From contig NC_088105.1 in NCBI RefSeq assembly GCF_036370855.1, positions 14,451,619 through 14,515,618 of the forward strand: 64,000 nucleotides of DNA, given 5' to 3'. Both the position numbers and the translations under genes were made by a program. The DNA is from Dromaius novaehollandiae (taxonomy: Eukaryota; Chordata; Aves; Casuariiformes; Dromaiidae). Below are positions 1 to 14,500 of the stretch, one piece after another. The number at the start of each line of letters is the position of its first letter. Position 1 is the stretch's first letter. Under the pieces are notes generated by a model that saw only the letters and a program-made list of their open reading frames with translations, was not told where the DNA came from and made no database searches.

Positions 1-528
1 AGCTCTTGAAATAAGCCAGAATGGAAACCCTTCACTATTCCATATACAGCAAAAATACAAGCTCTTGAAACTAGAAGATGGAATAAGGCCCAAACATATT
101 TTTGTTTTTTGGACATCTTTAACTTGGTAATTCCTCAGCTTCATGTACAGATTTACATCCATGCAACACTGTCCTCAAAGCAGGCAACATACACATACCA
201 TCCTTAAAACCAAGGCACACACTATGAATATATATATTTTAAGTACTTGGTGAACGTGATGAAAATGGTCCAAAACTATCATTGGGGTTTCAGCCAGAAA
301 AAAAGATTCTACAATACTATATAAAATACACTAGTTTTGATTTATTCTACCTCTGCATTAAACACACCAATTAAAAAAAAGAAAAAAAGAACAAACACTT
401 TTCACTCAAATGTCGAACTAACAAATTTAATTAAAACTTGCTCTTGACCATGCCATTTCAAAGTCTGCTCTATTTTTCATTCCACAAATCCACAAAGTTA
501 TAAATTATAAATTAGTAGGTTTGTTTCA

Positions 529-529
<1 letters not shown>

Positions 530-572
<43 letters not shown>
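530..572. repeat. (CA)n microsatellite, about 21 units
   Basis: An uninterrupted CA dinucleotide run is seen directly. It lies 3' of UCHL5. Confidence 0.97.
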
Positions 573-573
<1 letters not shown>

Positions 574-1179
574 AACCAACCAAAAACACTCAAAATTGAC
601 AGTTGCAGAACTACTTTTTTGGCTTCTTTAGCAAAATTCCTTTTCCTCTCTTATGTGCACAAGCACACACACAAAATGAGAACAGAATGAGTTCACTAGA
701 CTTTAAGGGGACGTCTATTATGGAATAGCAATATTTAGTTGTAGAAAGTATCAAAATTCTTCAAGGATGCCATGGTACATAAGGAATCATCACAACACCA
801 TTTAAAGACAAACTTTCTCAATGGGATGAAATGGAGCTGAGAGCATAGTTTACAGGGAAAGAATCTTTCCTCCAAACATCACTGCTGCAGTGAATTACTA
901 GAGCAGGAAACTCATACACACAGCTGATGTTCTTATTCATAGCTAGCCATATCAATTTTGTACTAAACAGATGTGCATCTCTTGTGCTTTTCTAAAACAG
1001 ATCTTACCCTTCCAGCCACAGCAATGACTCAAATGGATCCTTTTGGAGGTAGAAGAGTACAGTTTCTGTTTTACTTCTTCAGCAAAATTTTATCCTGTTG
1101 ATACATATGCACACCAAATTATCGAGCAGCAATAGGTAACAGTTTATTTCATTCTGGAGTCCCTAAAAATTCTCTAAAT

Positions 1180-1370
1180 ATGGTATTATACTATACTTAT
1201 ATAATACATATAAATGAGATGCTATATATGCACAATACTATCCTTATATATATCTGTACCCATATAGGATACTTCTAATTTTATAAATATATATTTTCAT
1301 ATAGTACACTTAAAATTTATATATATTCATACACACACAAACACAATGCATATATATTATACATATGATA
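1180..1370. repeat. AT-rich low-complexity tract
   Basis: The tract is dominated by repeated TATA/ATAT words with few G or C bases. No gene is seen in it. Confidence 0.7.
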
Positions 1371-2471
1371 CGATCCTTACCGAGAAAGTCTGCTTATCTA
1401 TCCTCCAAATCTGTGTGGCGCTTGGGAGAAAGCAGGCTGCCACGTGAGCTCTCTCCACACCTGCACGTTCCCTTTGGTCCACGGGGGACAGGTCAGTCAC
1501 ACAGACAGTTATTACCACCTCTCTGCATACTAAACACTGCTTTCAGTTACCTCAACATTAAGCTAGAAGCAATGTTATCACCAAGTAAGAATAATAATTA
1601 AAATGTTAATCTATACACAGGAGAGAAAGTGTGAATCACTGTCAAATCTTCTCCCCTCCTTCAACTGTGAAATTCAAGACTCCGATATGCGGGGTTTTTT
1701 TTAAAACTTCCTCTGACCTCCCAAGGTTAATTAAAACATACTGTTTTAAAAAGTTAACTTCAGCATATTATCAAAGAGATACTACATTATATCCAAGAAA
1801 ATTAACTCCCCAAAACAATGGTGTACTTTCTTTCTAAACCAAATTTACAACATACATACTCAAAAAGTCAAAAGGTTGATGATCTCCTATACATATCCTA
1901 ATCATCTTATCAATAATAAAATACCACATCAAGAATGTTTGCCAAAATAAAAATGGGAATATTTATTATCTCTTCTACTAAAGCAATGCAGATCTTTTGA
2001 GATTATACATTGGTCTTTGCAAATGTTTCTACAGCTAAATTCACACTTTTCAGCTCTGTAAAAAATTAGAAACAAACTTGATAAAAACAAAGACACAGGG
2101 TATGTCACAGAAGAGTCAGATAGTATTATAACTGTTAATAGGGATGAGCAAAGAAAGCTCATGAGTATATTGAAGTTATGGCATTTTCTGCATCATCATC
2201 ATATTTGAGTGGGACAAAAATGTTTTAACAATTTCCTCAGGAAGAGGATAGAAGGCATAGGTACATTTTCAGATATATTTCCCAAGCTTTCAGAAGTCTG
2301 ATAGACCGTTAAATACTGAATTTGATCAAGAGAATCTAAACATTACTTAGTAGTACTACATGCACATGATGCAGGGGAAGAAAAAAAAATTTAGACCCGT
2401 GCATACAGTACAAGACAAACTGTTACAATTGTCAAACGTGCGCTGGACAAAATTTAAAGTTTATGAAAAGT

Positions 2472-2477
2472 TTTATT
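2472..2477 (-). terminator. UCHL5: UCHL5 candidate proximal poly(A) signal
   Basis: The minus strand reads AATAAA about 60 nt past the UCHL5 stop codon. Another AATAAA on this strand is at 1962-1967, so longer 3' UTRs are possible. Which one is used cannot be told from sequence. Confidence 0.5.
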
Positions 2478-2535
2478 TGCGGTCATGAAAATAGTTTCAG
2501 AAGCACATAATTGTACGCATTTTTCAAAGTCATCT

Positions 2536-2580
2536 TCACTTGGCCTCCTGAACTTTCTTGGCATTCTGTTTTTCTTTTGC
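2536..2580 (-). CDS. UCHL5: UCHL5 last coding exon 11
   Basis: 45 nt, residues 318-331 and TGA stop ([14 protein letters not shown]). This is the Lys/Glu-rich tail. Confidence 0.95.
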   Translation of the reverse strand, partial: AKEKQNAKKVQEAK

Positions 2581-5500
2581 CTAGAAAGCAGAAGGAGACG
2601 ATGTTAAACTCTGATAAGATAATGATACGTACTTTTTCCAGCTCTATTATAACCTATTATAATATTCCAAGCTCTATAATAACCAGCTCTATTAGCATGC
2701 AATTGAATTAGAAATCCAAACAAAGCAGGAAAATCTTAAAAGTTGAATTCAAAATTAAAAAAGAAAAAAATTAAGAAGTAGTTTACATTTTTTGGAACAA
2801 GTTTAAACCAACGTATTTCTTCTAGACCTGTACATGCACAGAGAAGCACAAACTCTCTACTGTCTTCTTTATCTCCCAGACAATTTATTAAAATAGTATA
2901 AATCTAGACATTTCCAAAACAGCTACTCTTATAAGTAGCCTACAAGCCTACTCTCATATATAAATTCAGCAAAATAAGCTCATTAAATTATATACAGCTC
3001 TTTTTCCAATGAGAGTTCAAAATTAGAGAACCCGTCTACTGCACATGGTACACATGCAAGCCAGCATTATGACGTTACTACAATTCAAGTATTTCAGTAC
3101 CTATACAGTTTAATATCCTTGACAGGGTGACAGGAGATATGTTACATAATTGAACAAACATGTTTCAATTTAAAACTTGATAGAAAAATCAATGTTAATA
3201 GGTAGGCACCATATAAAGGCAAAAACAGTGAGCCAGTACACCAGTACCAGGAAAGAGAGAATGGAGAGCTAAATTTCTTCAAGCAGTTTAAACTACCAAA
3301 AGTTCTGTGCAAAGGTTGCCATCTAGTGTTGACAGATAGATCAATAGAACTGAGTATTAAGATTCCAGGCAAGAGGGACCAGTCTTGTATATAGACATGA
3401 TTTAGGCTTCTCCACACTGAAAAATTAAAATTTCTACTAGAATTATGATGTATAACTCCAGTTAGCATGTGGTAGAGTTCCCAGTGCCATTCTGGCATCC
3501 TTTTTTGAGTTGAAGATTAAAAGTACATATATTCATATGCTTTGTGTTGTACCATCTTATGTCCTGTAACATCATCATCTAGCTGATATTGGGTTGCCTC
3601 TGGATATGTTACCATTAAAAGGCTTTATTTAGGTTATCGAAGGGGAGGTACAGTTTGCCTTTGTGCAGAAAAGCAAAGCTGGTGGCTCCCTCTGTCCCCC
3701 CCATCTCAGTTAGAATTGCAAGACACTATCACATAAACCAGCAATACAGCTGAATGTAGAAATTTCCAAAAAAATACAACCCATGCCATGCATGCTTCCT
3801 AGGTATTTGACTATAGTATTAATTTCAAGTAGAAGGCATGAAAAATTATAGTAGTGTATTGTTTTTAAAAAGTCATCCAAAAATACTCACTTTTTCTACT
3901 AGTGGTATTAACTGCTGGTGTTCTGCTAGAGTCTTTAATAATTCCATGATGAAAGGCAGGTAGTTATGTTTTCTTCTAATATTTTCAATCTAAAAATATT
4001 AAAGCAGTAACAAAATTATTATATGACTAAAAGGGGATTTTTCTTTCCAAAAATTGGTTCTTTTCAAGTATCAGCCAGTAAAAAATAAAGTCCAAGTAAT
4101 AAAATTCTGAACACACCACATAAGAAAGTACATGCCAGATGAATTTACTGCATAAGGCAGAGACTGTCCCTATGGTCTTTTGCCATATTAGCCAAAACCC
4201 CTCAGGGATTAAGTAGGTTCTATGGTTTAAGTTACTGACAAGTATTGCCATCTGACAAGTATTGCCATCTGAACTTTTTACTTCCTGTTTAACTTGTGAT
4301 TTATCATCTTTTGTATTTTTTACACTCCTTAGCAAGTCATGGCCTGAACCTTGGTTGAATGCTTAAACACCTTAGCAATACAAAAACATAATTATATTCA
4401 TTACGCTGAATAATTTGCAGTAGAAAAGTAGGAAGTTCTGCTTATTTAACTGGGAGGAATGACCTCCCTAGACTCAAAGGGCAGATCCTAAGCGGGGGGG
4501 GGGGGGGGGGGGGGAAGGGAAGGACCTTAGGACCTTTGTGCAGTGTTTCCACAGTTTTTCCACATCCAATTAATAATTTTAAGTGTTTTGCCCCACCAAT
4601 TTCATTTGTTTGCTTACTTGCACACTTGGTAAACTGCATGCTTTTTTTTTTTTTTTTTTTTTAATTTTTTGGTATAATTTCTTCAATTACATCATGATCA
4701 AATGGAATAGAGACTGCGAGACAGACAACCATGCCACTTTACAACTTTGAAGAGGCACTTAACACATGTCCTGTAGAAACTGATTCGAAATTATCATTAG
4801 AATTACCGAAATATTGCTCTTGTACCTTCGAGAAATTAGTGAAATAAAGTTTCTGAAAAAAAAAAGTTTCTATACCCTTTCATATATACATCTTTATCAA
4901 AGTTAATACAGTTCCTTTGAAGGTAACTTATTTTAAAGCTATTAATTTTGTAATTATCTAGGCACTTTCTATCCAAAAAATGTTATGAGATTAAAGAAGG
5001 AAAACAAAACAAAACAAAACATGAACCCCCCCCCCCCCAAACACACACACACAATTTGGTTACCTGGATTTATTTCCTCAAAACATTCCCTGAAAAGTAT
5101 TTTGGAATTATTAAAAAAAAGCTGTAACTTATGATCTCAGAGAAACTTTCCCTTATCTCATTTTCATTAATACCATTTATCCTTTAATTATCCTTCTTCT
5201 CAACTGATGCATCAACATTCTTCACTAATGCTAAGGAGGGCTGTAAGAGCTAACATAAATGCTCTGTAGAAAGAGGCAAGACTAACACTTCAAAGTCCTA
5301 GTAAAAATGGAAAAAAAAATCCTACCAAGCAGCCACTGTAACAGATAGTAGTGTAATTAGTGATTCTAGCTGTAACATGCTGATCAGCCTTCTGCAGCAC
5401 ATAAAGCAATTCCCTTGCAGGAGTTTCAGAATTCACTGTGCTTAATAAATAAAGCAATCTTTTTAAGTGAGAAAAATATAAAGAAAGCACCAAACAAAGG

Positions 5501-8500
5501 GAGCTACAGTGAACATCACAAACTGATTTGCAAGCTCTGTGCTAAAAGGAAGCAAGCTTGTAAGCAAGCTGTGAATTCAGGAATAGCATGCCAATTTACA
5601 TAAAATACATACCACACAGTTCTTTCTTGTACCTATCCAATTCCTTCAGATTAACTGCAATAGCCTCCCACGGACATGAAAGCTGGCTCTTTCTTATGTT
5701 TTTTTTCAATAGTTTGGCCAGACAAAGGCTACATACCTTGTATCTTTTTAATTTTTGGTTCTCTTCTTCGATTAGCATCTGGTATTTTGCAACTTCTGAC
5801 TGTATAGAACTTAACATATTACCACTCTGGTCTGTATCCATAGGTTCCTCCTTCCACAAAAAGAGAAAAAGTTAAATGGATGATGAAGTTACAGCATGCC
5901 TCTTTTAAAAGAAAGAAAAGTCTTGTCTTTATGATATTTCTATTTCTATACATAAACAGTCAGTTTTGCTTACAGTTACAGGAGCATTCTAGGAATTTCT
6001 GCAACTAGTAAGTCTTTGAGCTCAAGTACTAGGAAAAAGAATAGTTGCACTACTGTGGTATATTAACCGGAACAGAGAGCCACAGTGATGTGGTCATACT
6101 GCACCTAGGGTCTGAATTAGCTCACTCAGAACTAACCAGAGCTGTCACAAGTATCTCCACACAGCACTGCACTGTGCTTGACAGGCATCTTATAATCCTT
6201 TCCCTGCTTTTCTTGGTTAATGCTCCTTTTGGAGCAAGAGAAGAAGGAAGGACAGAGGAGGGGAATAATAAAGTGAAGACACAAAACTATTATCAAACAG
6301 CTCCAGTAACTTAAATACCCTGACCTACCTCTGCAAGCTGCCGCTGTAACTCTGCAATCCTCTGCTCATATATCATTTTTCTGTCAGATACAATGGCCAT
6401 CAAGTTAAATCTTATCTCCCCTTCGCTGTATCTAAATGAGAGGAGCAAGAAGTTTTCAAAATTAATCTTTTTACATGCCAACTCAAAAACCTCCACCAGG
6501 GTTTCTTTCATTATAAGGGAATGCATTTTGCATGGAAAAAAAAAACCAAACAAAAAAAAAAAAAGAGCTATGAAATTAAGTTGCACTGCAGATCTAATCC
6601 TATCATGAAATAAACTCATATCTTGGATCAGCACTACTCAAACTGTAACTTCCAGTAACCTGCTCTCCCAAGATGTTACAATATTCCTGTCTGGGTCATG
6701 AAAAACAAAAATTTGAAACTGTAACTAAAAGACAAAACCATATATGATAGGGCTGACAACATTACTTGCATAGGACTGCTGACCACTATATATATAATTT
6801 TTAAACTTTCTCATCATTGTTACTTCTTGTTAGTAAATGGTTGAGATCTCTTTTCCATAAAACATGAAAAATAAGTTGAACAATTAGATTTGTAGTCCTT
6901 TCAGAGTTTAAATTCTCCAAATGTGATTTGGCAGTAAATGTTTTCTTTATCAAATACCACTGTACAAGTAAAAGACTCTTTGAAAATTATTTCCTAAAAG
7001 TAGCGCAAAGCCAACATTTCATTTCTAACATGTTTTGGAGGCTGCAGTTTGGGGTCAGAGTTGAGACGCTGGAAGACTTCTGTAGTATGTTTTTCTAGCC
7101 TAAATTTCCAAAGCAAGCCACAAGCTACTTAAGGAAGACCTGCTTTCTATAAATACCTTTTGTAAGGCTGGATTATCTGGTATTTTGAGTTAGAGATAAC
7201 ACCCAAACGTTATCCACAGTAATAACACACTTAGTTTTCACTCAAAAGATCCACAACTGTCTAACACAGAGTTAAGCCTTGTTCTTCCTTTGTCAAGAGT
7301 ACTAGCAGGATCTCTCTTCACAACACAGATACTTACTTTCATTAAATAACGTATTTCATTTAGTCACATATAATATACACATAAAATGATGCATAACCCT
7401 AATTTCTTAGAAATTCAGGTGAAAGCCTTTAATCGAAGGAAGTTAAGAATAAGGAATTTTTCCACACATATAAGGTGCTATATTTTAAAAGCATCATGAC
7501 CATTTACTTTTGTATACGTTTCTCTATGACAGGCCGCACAGCGCTTATCCAGTCATCTTGATTGCATGCACCTAGAAAAGACACAAAGGAAGAAAAAACT
7601 AAAACTTCTTTGCAAAGTTTATCGCAAATTCAAGATTTACATAATTCAGGCTTATGCATCACCATCAGACAGACTATCTAACAAATTTTTCGTAGGCAAC
7701 TGCAGTCTCAAAATATTCAGGGTATCTTTTTAGGAGGAGGATGACACATTTTTGAATAATAATATTTAGCTAATGTACTGGCCAAACAAATGGAGAACTA
7801 CTAAATTTTAAGGGCAAAAGCATTTAACATTTATTCTGTTGATGACAAGAAACAACAGAAAAATTGTAAATTATGTATGATTTTTGTATGATACAAAAGA
7901 CTAACTGGTATGACAAATTAAGAAAAACCCAGGCTGATACACAATCCTCCCTCTTCCATAATACTTTATTCTGTTATACATTTAAGCAAAGTTTTCATGT
8001 TTTAACAATGTTCAACACTTGCAAAGCTCTTTAAAGAAATAATGGTTACCCATAATTAATTACCTCTTACTTATGTGAAGTACAATGCAAAGACACTAAG
8101 ACAGAGATTAAATCTCATTTTAAGGCCAGAACAATCAGGCAGTTTCAGAACAACACTCCATCCTGAAAACTTCACACATTCAGAATATCCCAACTGCTGG
8201 CAATCTCAGGTCAGCCCTCCTGACTTTAGCAGGCTAAACAGACATCTTCGTTTTCTGTCATCATTAATTATTCCACAGAATTTCTCCCAAGTAAGCTTTG
8301 ATTTAAATGAATTGTTAAAATAAAAGATGTTTAGAAAGATGTAAAATATTACCTAAATCAATTGGTCCTTCCCTTAATCCATCTAGTTCATACAGCCGTC
8401 CATTAACAGGAACATAGCTTACAAAGTGAAATGCATCTTCCTCTTTTGCTGAAGACTTTGCATCAAATTCAAACATCTGTTGCCTGCAAAGAAAATAAAA

Positions 8501-11500
8501 AAAAATTGCAGTGAAAAATAATTGCCTGAATTTTGCCTACATGCACAACATTTAAAACACCCTGTTACCTGGCAAAACTGTTGTGAACCTGCCGGATTAC
8601 TTCTGAGTTGCTTAGTGCCAAACCTTTCATCTAAAAATCAAAACCAGAATAAAATTATAAGCCTTTGTACAAACAATACTATAATACTTTAAATTCAGAA
8701 AATAGTAGGCACTTACCGCAGCATCAAAACTTTGTGAAAATTCTTTAAATTCTGAGAGAGTCTCTCCTAGATGGATATCTTGATGAGCACAATTTAATAG
8801 CACACTTACTATGGCTTGAGTAGCACAAGCATTATTTATTACCTAGAAGAAAGTGCAAGTGTTGAGGATTTGTTCAGTACTGGTGACAAAATTATAATTT
8901 AAGTTGGGTAATATTTTCCATTTATAAACACATGTTATTGCTGATTTACACTACAGCTTCACTCTAAAAGCAGGCAGGAAATCGGGTCTAAGTAGCACCC
9001 AAAAAACCCTTGCTGCAGAGACTAATACAGAGAACACCACTTGGGCATCATATACAACTCAGTGATAAAACAAGTATTTCACACCTCTGAAACTCTAACA
9101 TTTTACTGCTTCACCCCCTCCCTAAAGCAATTAATGAAGGACAAGAAAAGACAGGAACCATTGATTATTATGGAATGACAAGTAAAGTACTACTCAAAGC
9201 AAGAAGTTAAAATCAGGTTATTATTTCTAATGTCTTAAAAGAGAGAGTAAAAGAAGAAGAAAAAAGAAAAAAGGAAAAAAAAATAAAGCACATCACTCTT
9301 CCTAATAGGAGTCCAAAGATGATTGATTTGGGACAATAAGACACATCATGGAACCTAGACTTTTTTTAAGCTGCATCAGAAGAAGCACATCAAATGTTTT
9401 AGGGACAAGCCAATAAAATTTAAAGATGTCCCAGTCTTTTCAATGAGACAGTTTGCTGAATAATAAACCATATCAGAATTCAGATTTTTCACTTATTTCT
9501 TAATTTGCAATACACCTATCAATTTTAACCTAGCATTTAAGATATCAAATTGTGCAATACTGTTGTACAGACTCTATTGTTGTGTTAAACATCTCATTTT
9601 TAGAAAATATAGATAAAGCCCTTGACATTACAGCCATGCCTTTAATGTTGTTTAACAACAATCAAACTTAGGTGCTGTATTTAAAGAAATCAAAACAGAA
9701 ATTACTAGGATTATTAAATATTATCTCAGAGGATTAGGTATTTTTCTTTCTTTTTTTTTCTTCCCCTCCATGTTCTGCAATTGATAGGCACAATGCAGAC
9801 TGAATTAAAAACACCATAATCAAATAGTAGGATGGTGTAAGTAATATAATAGGGATTTCATATTAACAGTTTCTTCTCAGTGAGCTGTAAGAGAGGAACA
9901 ACACGAGAGGAAAGAAAAAAAATGTTGTTTTATAGTCAAAAGCAGTTCCTAAAGTAAAACCTTTCCTGTGACAAAGCGTCATGGGGGTGGCGGGAGAAGA
10001 GGAATCCTGATGTCAGAGAACTTTTTCTATTGCAGTTCCTGCAAGGTACAGGATGTTACTCATCTGAGTCCATCACATCATCAGCCAAAACTAAATCAGG
10101 CACTGAAAGACTGGATTACATTCCTCTACTGAACTTTTTTATTAAATGACTGACATATAAACTTAACCTCTTCCCCTTGCAAGATGACACTCAGTTTTGC
10201 ATAGGAAACTGAATTGATATAGAGCTGTTTCATGAAAAAAGTGGAATTATACTCCTGGAATTGCTCTTAACTATGCAAATGTCAGTAAAGGGAGACTAAT
10301 TTCCCCAATATTTACTAAATTTTGCCCACTCAATATAGACAGCCATAGTACAGATGACAGAACTAGGCAGAAAATGAGCAGCCCATTCCTTGCTTTTCTT
10401 TAACCTCATCGCCCTTTGCATTGCTATTTCTGCTTCAGAAACAGCCTCAGACATCACCTGCTTCTTTACATCTTTGGTGAGATTCAACTACGTTAATACT
10501 ATATACCATATCAGATGCTAGGTTTTTTATACTTCAGTAACACTTGGGTTCAAATCACATCCCTACAGTCCAGATGACAAACAAAGAAATAATAAAACAC
10601 TTAAGAAAAAGCACAATTTATTTAACTTAAAATGTCATGAAGGGAGTCAGTGATACATGCAGAATACACATTACAGTGATGGAAACCTCACAGACTACAG
10701 GTACGCAAGCTAAAGGCTAGAGTTCATACAATTACAAAATAAAGGACAGGGAAGGAAAATCCATCAGGCCAGTGAAATAATAATGAGTAGCAAAAAAAAA
10801 AAAGAAAAACAACCAAAAAAAACCCCCACAGTGTAATAGAATGACAAAATTTAAAAGAATTAATGCTATAACATAGGAAAGAGGACCAAGAACTAAAAGT
10901 TCTCCAAGATACGACTGGGGAATGATATCACAGACAGTAGTAAAAGTAGCACTAAGATGAATGCAGAAAGATCCCGAGTGGACTACAGTGAGCTAACCTG
11001 AAGCAGTAGTTGCAAATTGTATTAATTAAGCTGACAGAGAAAGGAAAAAGAAGGTAATATTAACAGGAGAGAGAACTGTGGCAAAAAGTATGATATTAGA
11101 ACGAAGGGACACCATAGTGAGCTTCAGCTGCAAAAATGATAGTCAACACACGACATTAAAGGGAGAGAAAACACTGTGTTATAAACAGTTCTTCAGGAAA
11201 AGCAATGATGGATGGAATAATCGGTTGCTCTGACAGAGCACTAACCCAATAATGAATTCAAAAAAGTGAAGAGAAATTAAGAGAGAGGTTTTGAGTCTAG
11301 ACAGGAACTGAAACAGCTGGATACAGGAGTTCGCAATAACAGCAAAATTAGGAGGAAGAATGAAACTCAGCATGGAATTTGTGGTCTCAAATATCTGCCT
11401 TTCAGTATAGATATATTTTTTATTCCAACTACAGTATAGAAGTAGTCTGTCTAAGTGTACAAGAACCAAGTTAAACCAAGTATCTTATATTACTCATAGA

Positions 11501-14500
11501 AAACAATGTGCAACAAATGCGGATCTTAGATCAGCGGTCCCCCGCTGATGAAATGGAAATACATTACAGGCCTACAAACACATCATAAAGTGACAGACTG
11601 AAGGTAAGGAAAAGCAAGCAGGAACAGTCCTGTAGCTGAAGAGGAGGAGAAGGAGCAGGTAATAGGTGCAAGGAGACAATGTGTTCCTGGGTCTAGATGA
11701 CAAGAGAGAAGTACCGAGACAGAAGGAGGAGGTACCTAGCAGAGGTTTCTGGGCAGGGTGAAGAGGGCAGAGCATGAAGGCGGCAATTGCAGCACCAAAT
11801 GTGGATGAGTGCAAGGTTTATTACATAGGCACAACATCCTATCAATGCACAGAGCCAGTCCAGCACTGCTATACACCCAGGCTAATGAGTCCTCTTAGAG
11901 AGACAGGGGTCAGGATACCCATTCACCTTAATTTCCAACATATCTCTGTTACTTAAGGTGTCTCAGCATCGACAGAAAATGTATTTTCTGCACTTACACA
12001 GTATTACAATGTATGCAGTTTGTCCCAGAAAGATTCTTTTTGGCCTAATATTTTGACTTGACTCGGGAAGATTTTCTGTATTTGTTCAGAAATCTCTACA
12101 CTTGCCCGTACGTTTGCCCAGGAAGTCCTGGACAGATATTTGACTGATCAATATTTATAATCCCAGCTTAAAGCAGGTACCCACATTTGAAAAATTTTGC
12201 TAATGAAACTACAAGGTGCACTTAATACCTGAAATAAAACAACACTACATATGTACTAGGTGTTGAGGCCAGACTTGGGGAGGGGGGTGGGGAAGAAAAC
12301 TGCCATGTTGCCAAGTGAAGCTTAGCTTAAAAAACAAAATAAAACAAAAGGCAACATGGCATGGAACCACTTGATTAGACTACTCTGTCATGTTTTCCTA
12401 TTGAGATTCACAAATTCAAAGCAGGTACCTTTCTCTAATAATCCAATCTGAGTTTCTGAACCAGCTTAAGGCACCAAATACAGCACAAAGGTCCTTGATT
12501 TACATCTTCCATTCTATTATTTATTTTGGTTAAAAAAAAAAAAAAAAAAAAAAAGCAGCTCTGGACGGCCTTGTGCTGTAACAGCAAATCTCATAGCCTC
12601 ATTTACAAAGCATCCACGTGTTACAAAACAGTTGGTTTTACACAGCCCAATGCCAAAAACTCAGCATTAGGACAAAGTTCTAAATTTGCTTAAAACCCTA
12701 CCGTATTTGACTAAAGCAGCCTTTGGAATAAAGGTATGCTCCTCCTACCAGCAACATTCCACTACCAAAAATCTGTTTCTGATTTGATTTGATGCATTGC
12801 AAGCTCACTTTTCTTCTTATGAAGTAAGTTGTTATTCCAAGTTTAGCTTCAACAGTCTAATGTTACAGAATCCAAAAATCTCAAAAAGTTTGATTTTAAA
12901 TCAACAGAAGCATTGGAAATGTTGAAAAAAATACAAATAATGAGCTCCCATTAGTGACACAAAGACAGCCATAAGCCATTTTTTTTGTTGTTAACAGTAT
13001 CATTAACTAGATCTCGCTCCTGAAGGTACGTAGCTTTTATTCTCAATTAATGAAGCTAATGTTCTATTATCACAATGCAGCATAAAATCAATACATGGCA
13101 CAAAATAAAGGCATGAAACTAGTACTTCAGTAATAAAATCTGAAAGGGCTACTTAAAAAAAAAAAAGATGGAGACACCCAATGTCTGCAGCAACAGTATT
13201 CTTTCTTCCTCAAGAGATGTTTCTGCTTCTGCAATGATCAGCACAGAATACAGCTGTTCAAAACAGAGCTGAGGACTGCTGAACAGATTGAGGGGTTCAA
13301 TCATGTAACCACTGTGTGTAAAAATAATGGTAAGGGCCTACTTAAGCAACACAGAAATTAGGAAATTCAGAGTTAAGGCTGAAATTGTATCCTTAACTCA
13401 CCTCATTGTGCCTAGGTATCCTAGCTCAAAGGGTATGTAAGATCATCCAGAGTTCTGTGGCCTCAAATAGAGGACCATACCATACCTAGGCATAACAGGG
13501 AGGCCAAATTTAACATGAGTGCACATAAAAATGACCATAAAAAAAAAATTTAATATGCATGCATATTAGACAGACTTTAAAATTTAGCTTCCCCCCCCAC
13601 CCAATATACTCATGATTTAACCTTGAATAAGATTTAGTTGCTATTTAAAATTCAGCCAAAACATCGCTATGAAAGTGGGTATTAGTAAAACGTGAACATG
13701 CACAAGCTTCTTATAAAAAATTGTGTGTGTTTCCTAATGCAAATTTAGCACTATTTTGCAAGACACACTGTTCCAAAGTTGTGGCCTTTTATACCTGGCT
13801 AAGGCTTCCAAATAAACAAACAATTTCAAAATGGAGCATTTAATTAAACATGAGCAGAAATAGAGCTATGCTGTTAATATCATTGTTTATTTCCCATACT
13901 GAATGGCTATTATGTATGTAACACCTACTTACTCTTGCTTATAGAAGATTCAGAATGACATTTTAAAACTTCTCTGCAGTAAAACAGATTATAATAGATC
14001 TGTTTAGATGGTAACATTTTTAAAGAAAAAAAAATGTATGGGAAGGAAAAAAATAGTCAAATAATCTTTTTGAGATTATTAGTGCTCCATGTCACTTTTG
14101 AAGACATAGAGCAATAATCTTAAATGTTTGCTACACAACTGTTTTACTGCAGACTTTCCAGTTTGTCACAAAATTTTGCTAACCCAAGCAAGAAATCTAT
14201 TTGCTCTGTGATTCCATACTACGAGTGAACATAAGGTTATTCTATTCATCATATTGTTTTAAAGAATAAAGAAAACTTGCACAGTTTTGCAAGATTCAGG
14301 CAGCGTGAATTTTTTTTTTAAACTTTTGTATCTCTGTATTATTTATTTTTAGAAAAAAAAGGTCTTGACAAATTATCTGAAAAAGACTGTTGAAAGATAA
14401 CAAACGCCCACCTCCTCAAAGCCACCATACAACTGGACTTAAACATGTGGAGGGGAAAATAAACAGGAAAGGGACACGAGCCCAGTTGCATGATAGTTTG

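Larger units (their letters stand above)
1..2535 (-). other. UCHL5: UCHL5 3' UTR and downstream flank
   Basis: This stretch lies 3' of the UCHL5 stop codon on the minus strand. It is AT-rich and contains a (CA)n run at 530-572 and an AT-rich low-complexity stretch at about 1180-1370. The open frames here are short and match no protein I know. The start is the window edge, so the true end of the transcript may be inside or outside the window. Confidence 0.6.
3990..5736 (-). other. UCHL5: UCHL5 intron 9
   Basis: Non-coding. It contains a 17-bp tandem duplication, a G21 run, a T21 run, and a C run followed by a short CA run. No gene is seen. Confidence 0.85.

Noticed and set aside
11530-11549. 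CAGCGGTCCCC-like hAT transposon end
   Set aside because: The stretch is a self-contained 8-bp hairpin, and I found no matching second end or 8-bp target duplication.
12100-12554. Processed retrocopy ending in the A23 run
   Set aside because: No open or decayed frame and no poly(A) signal upstream of the run.
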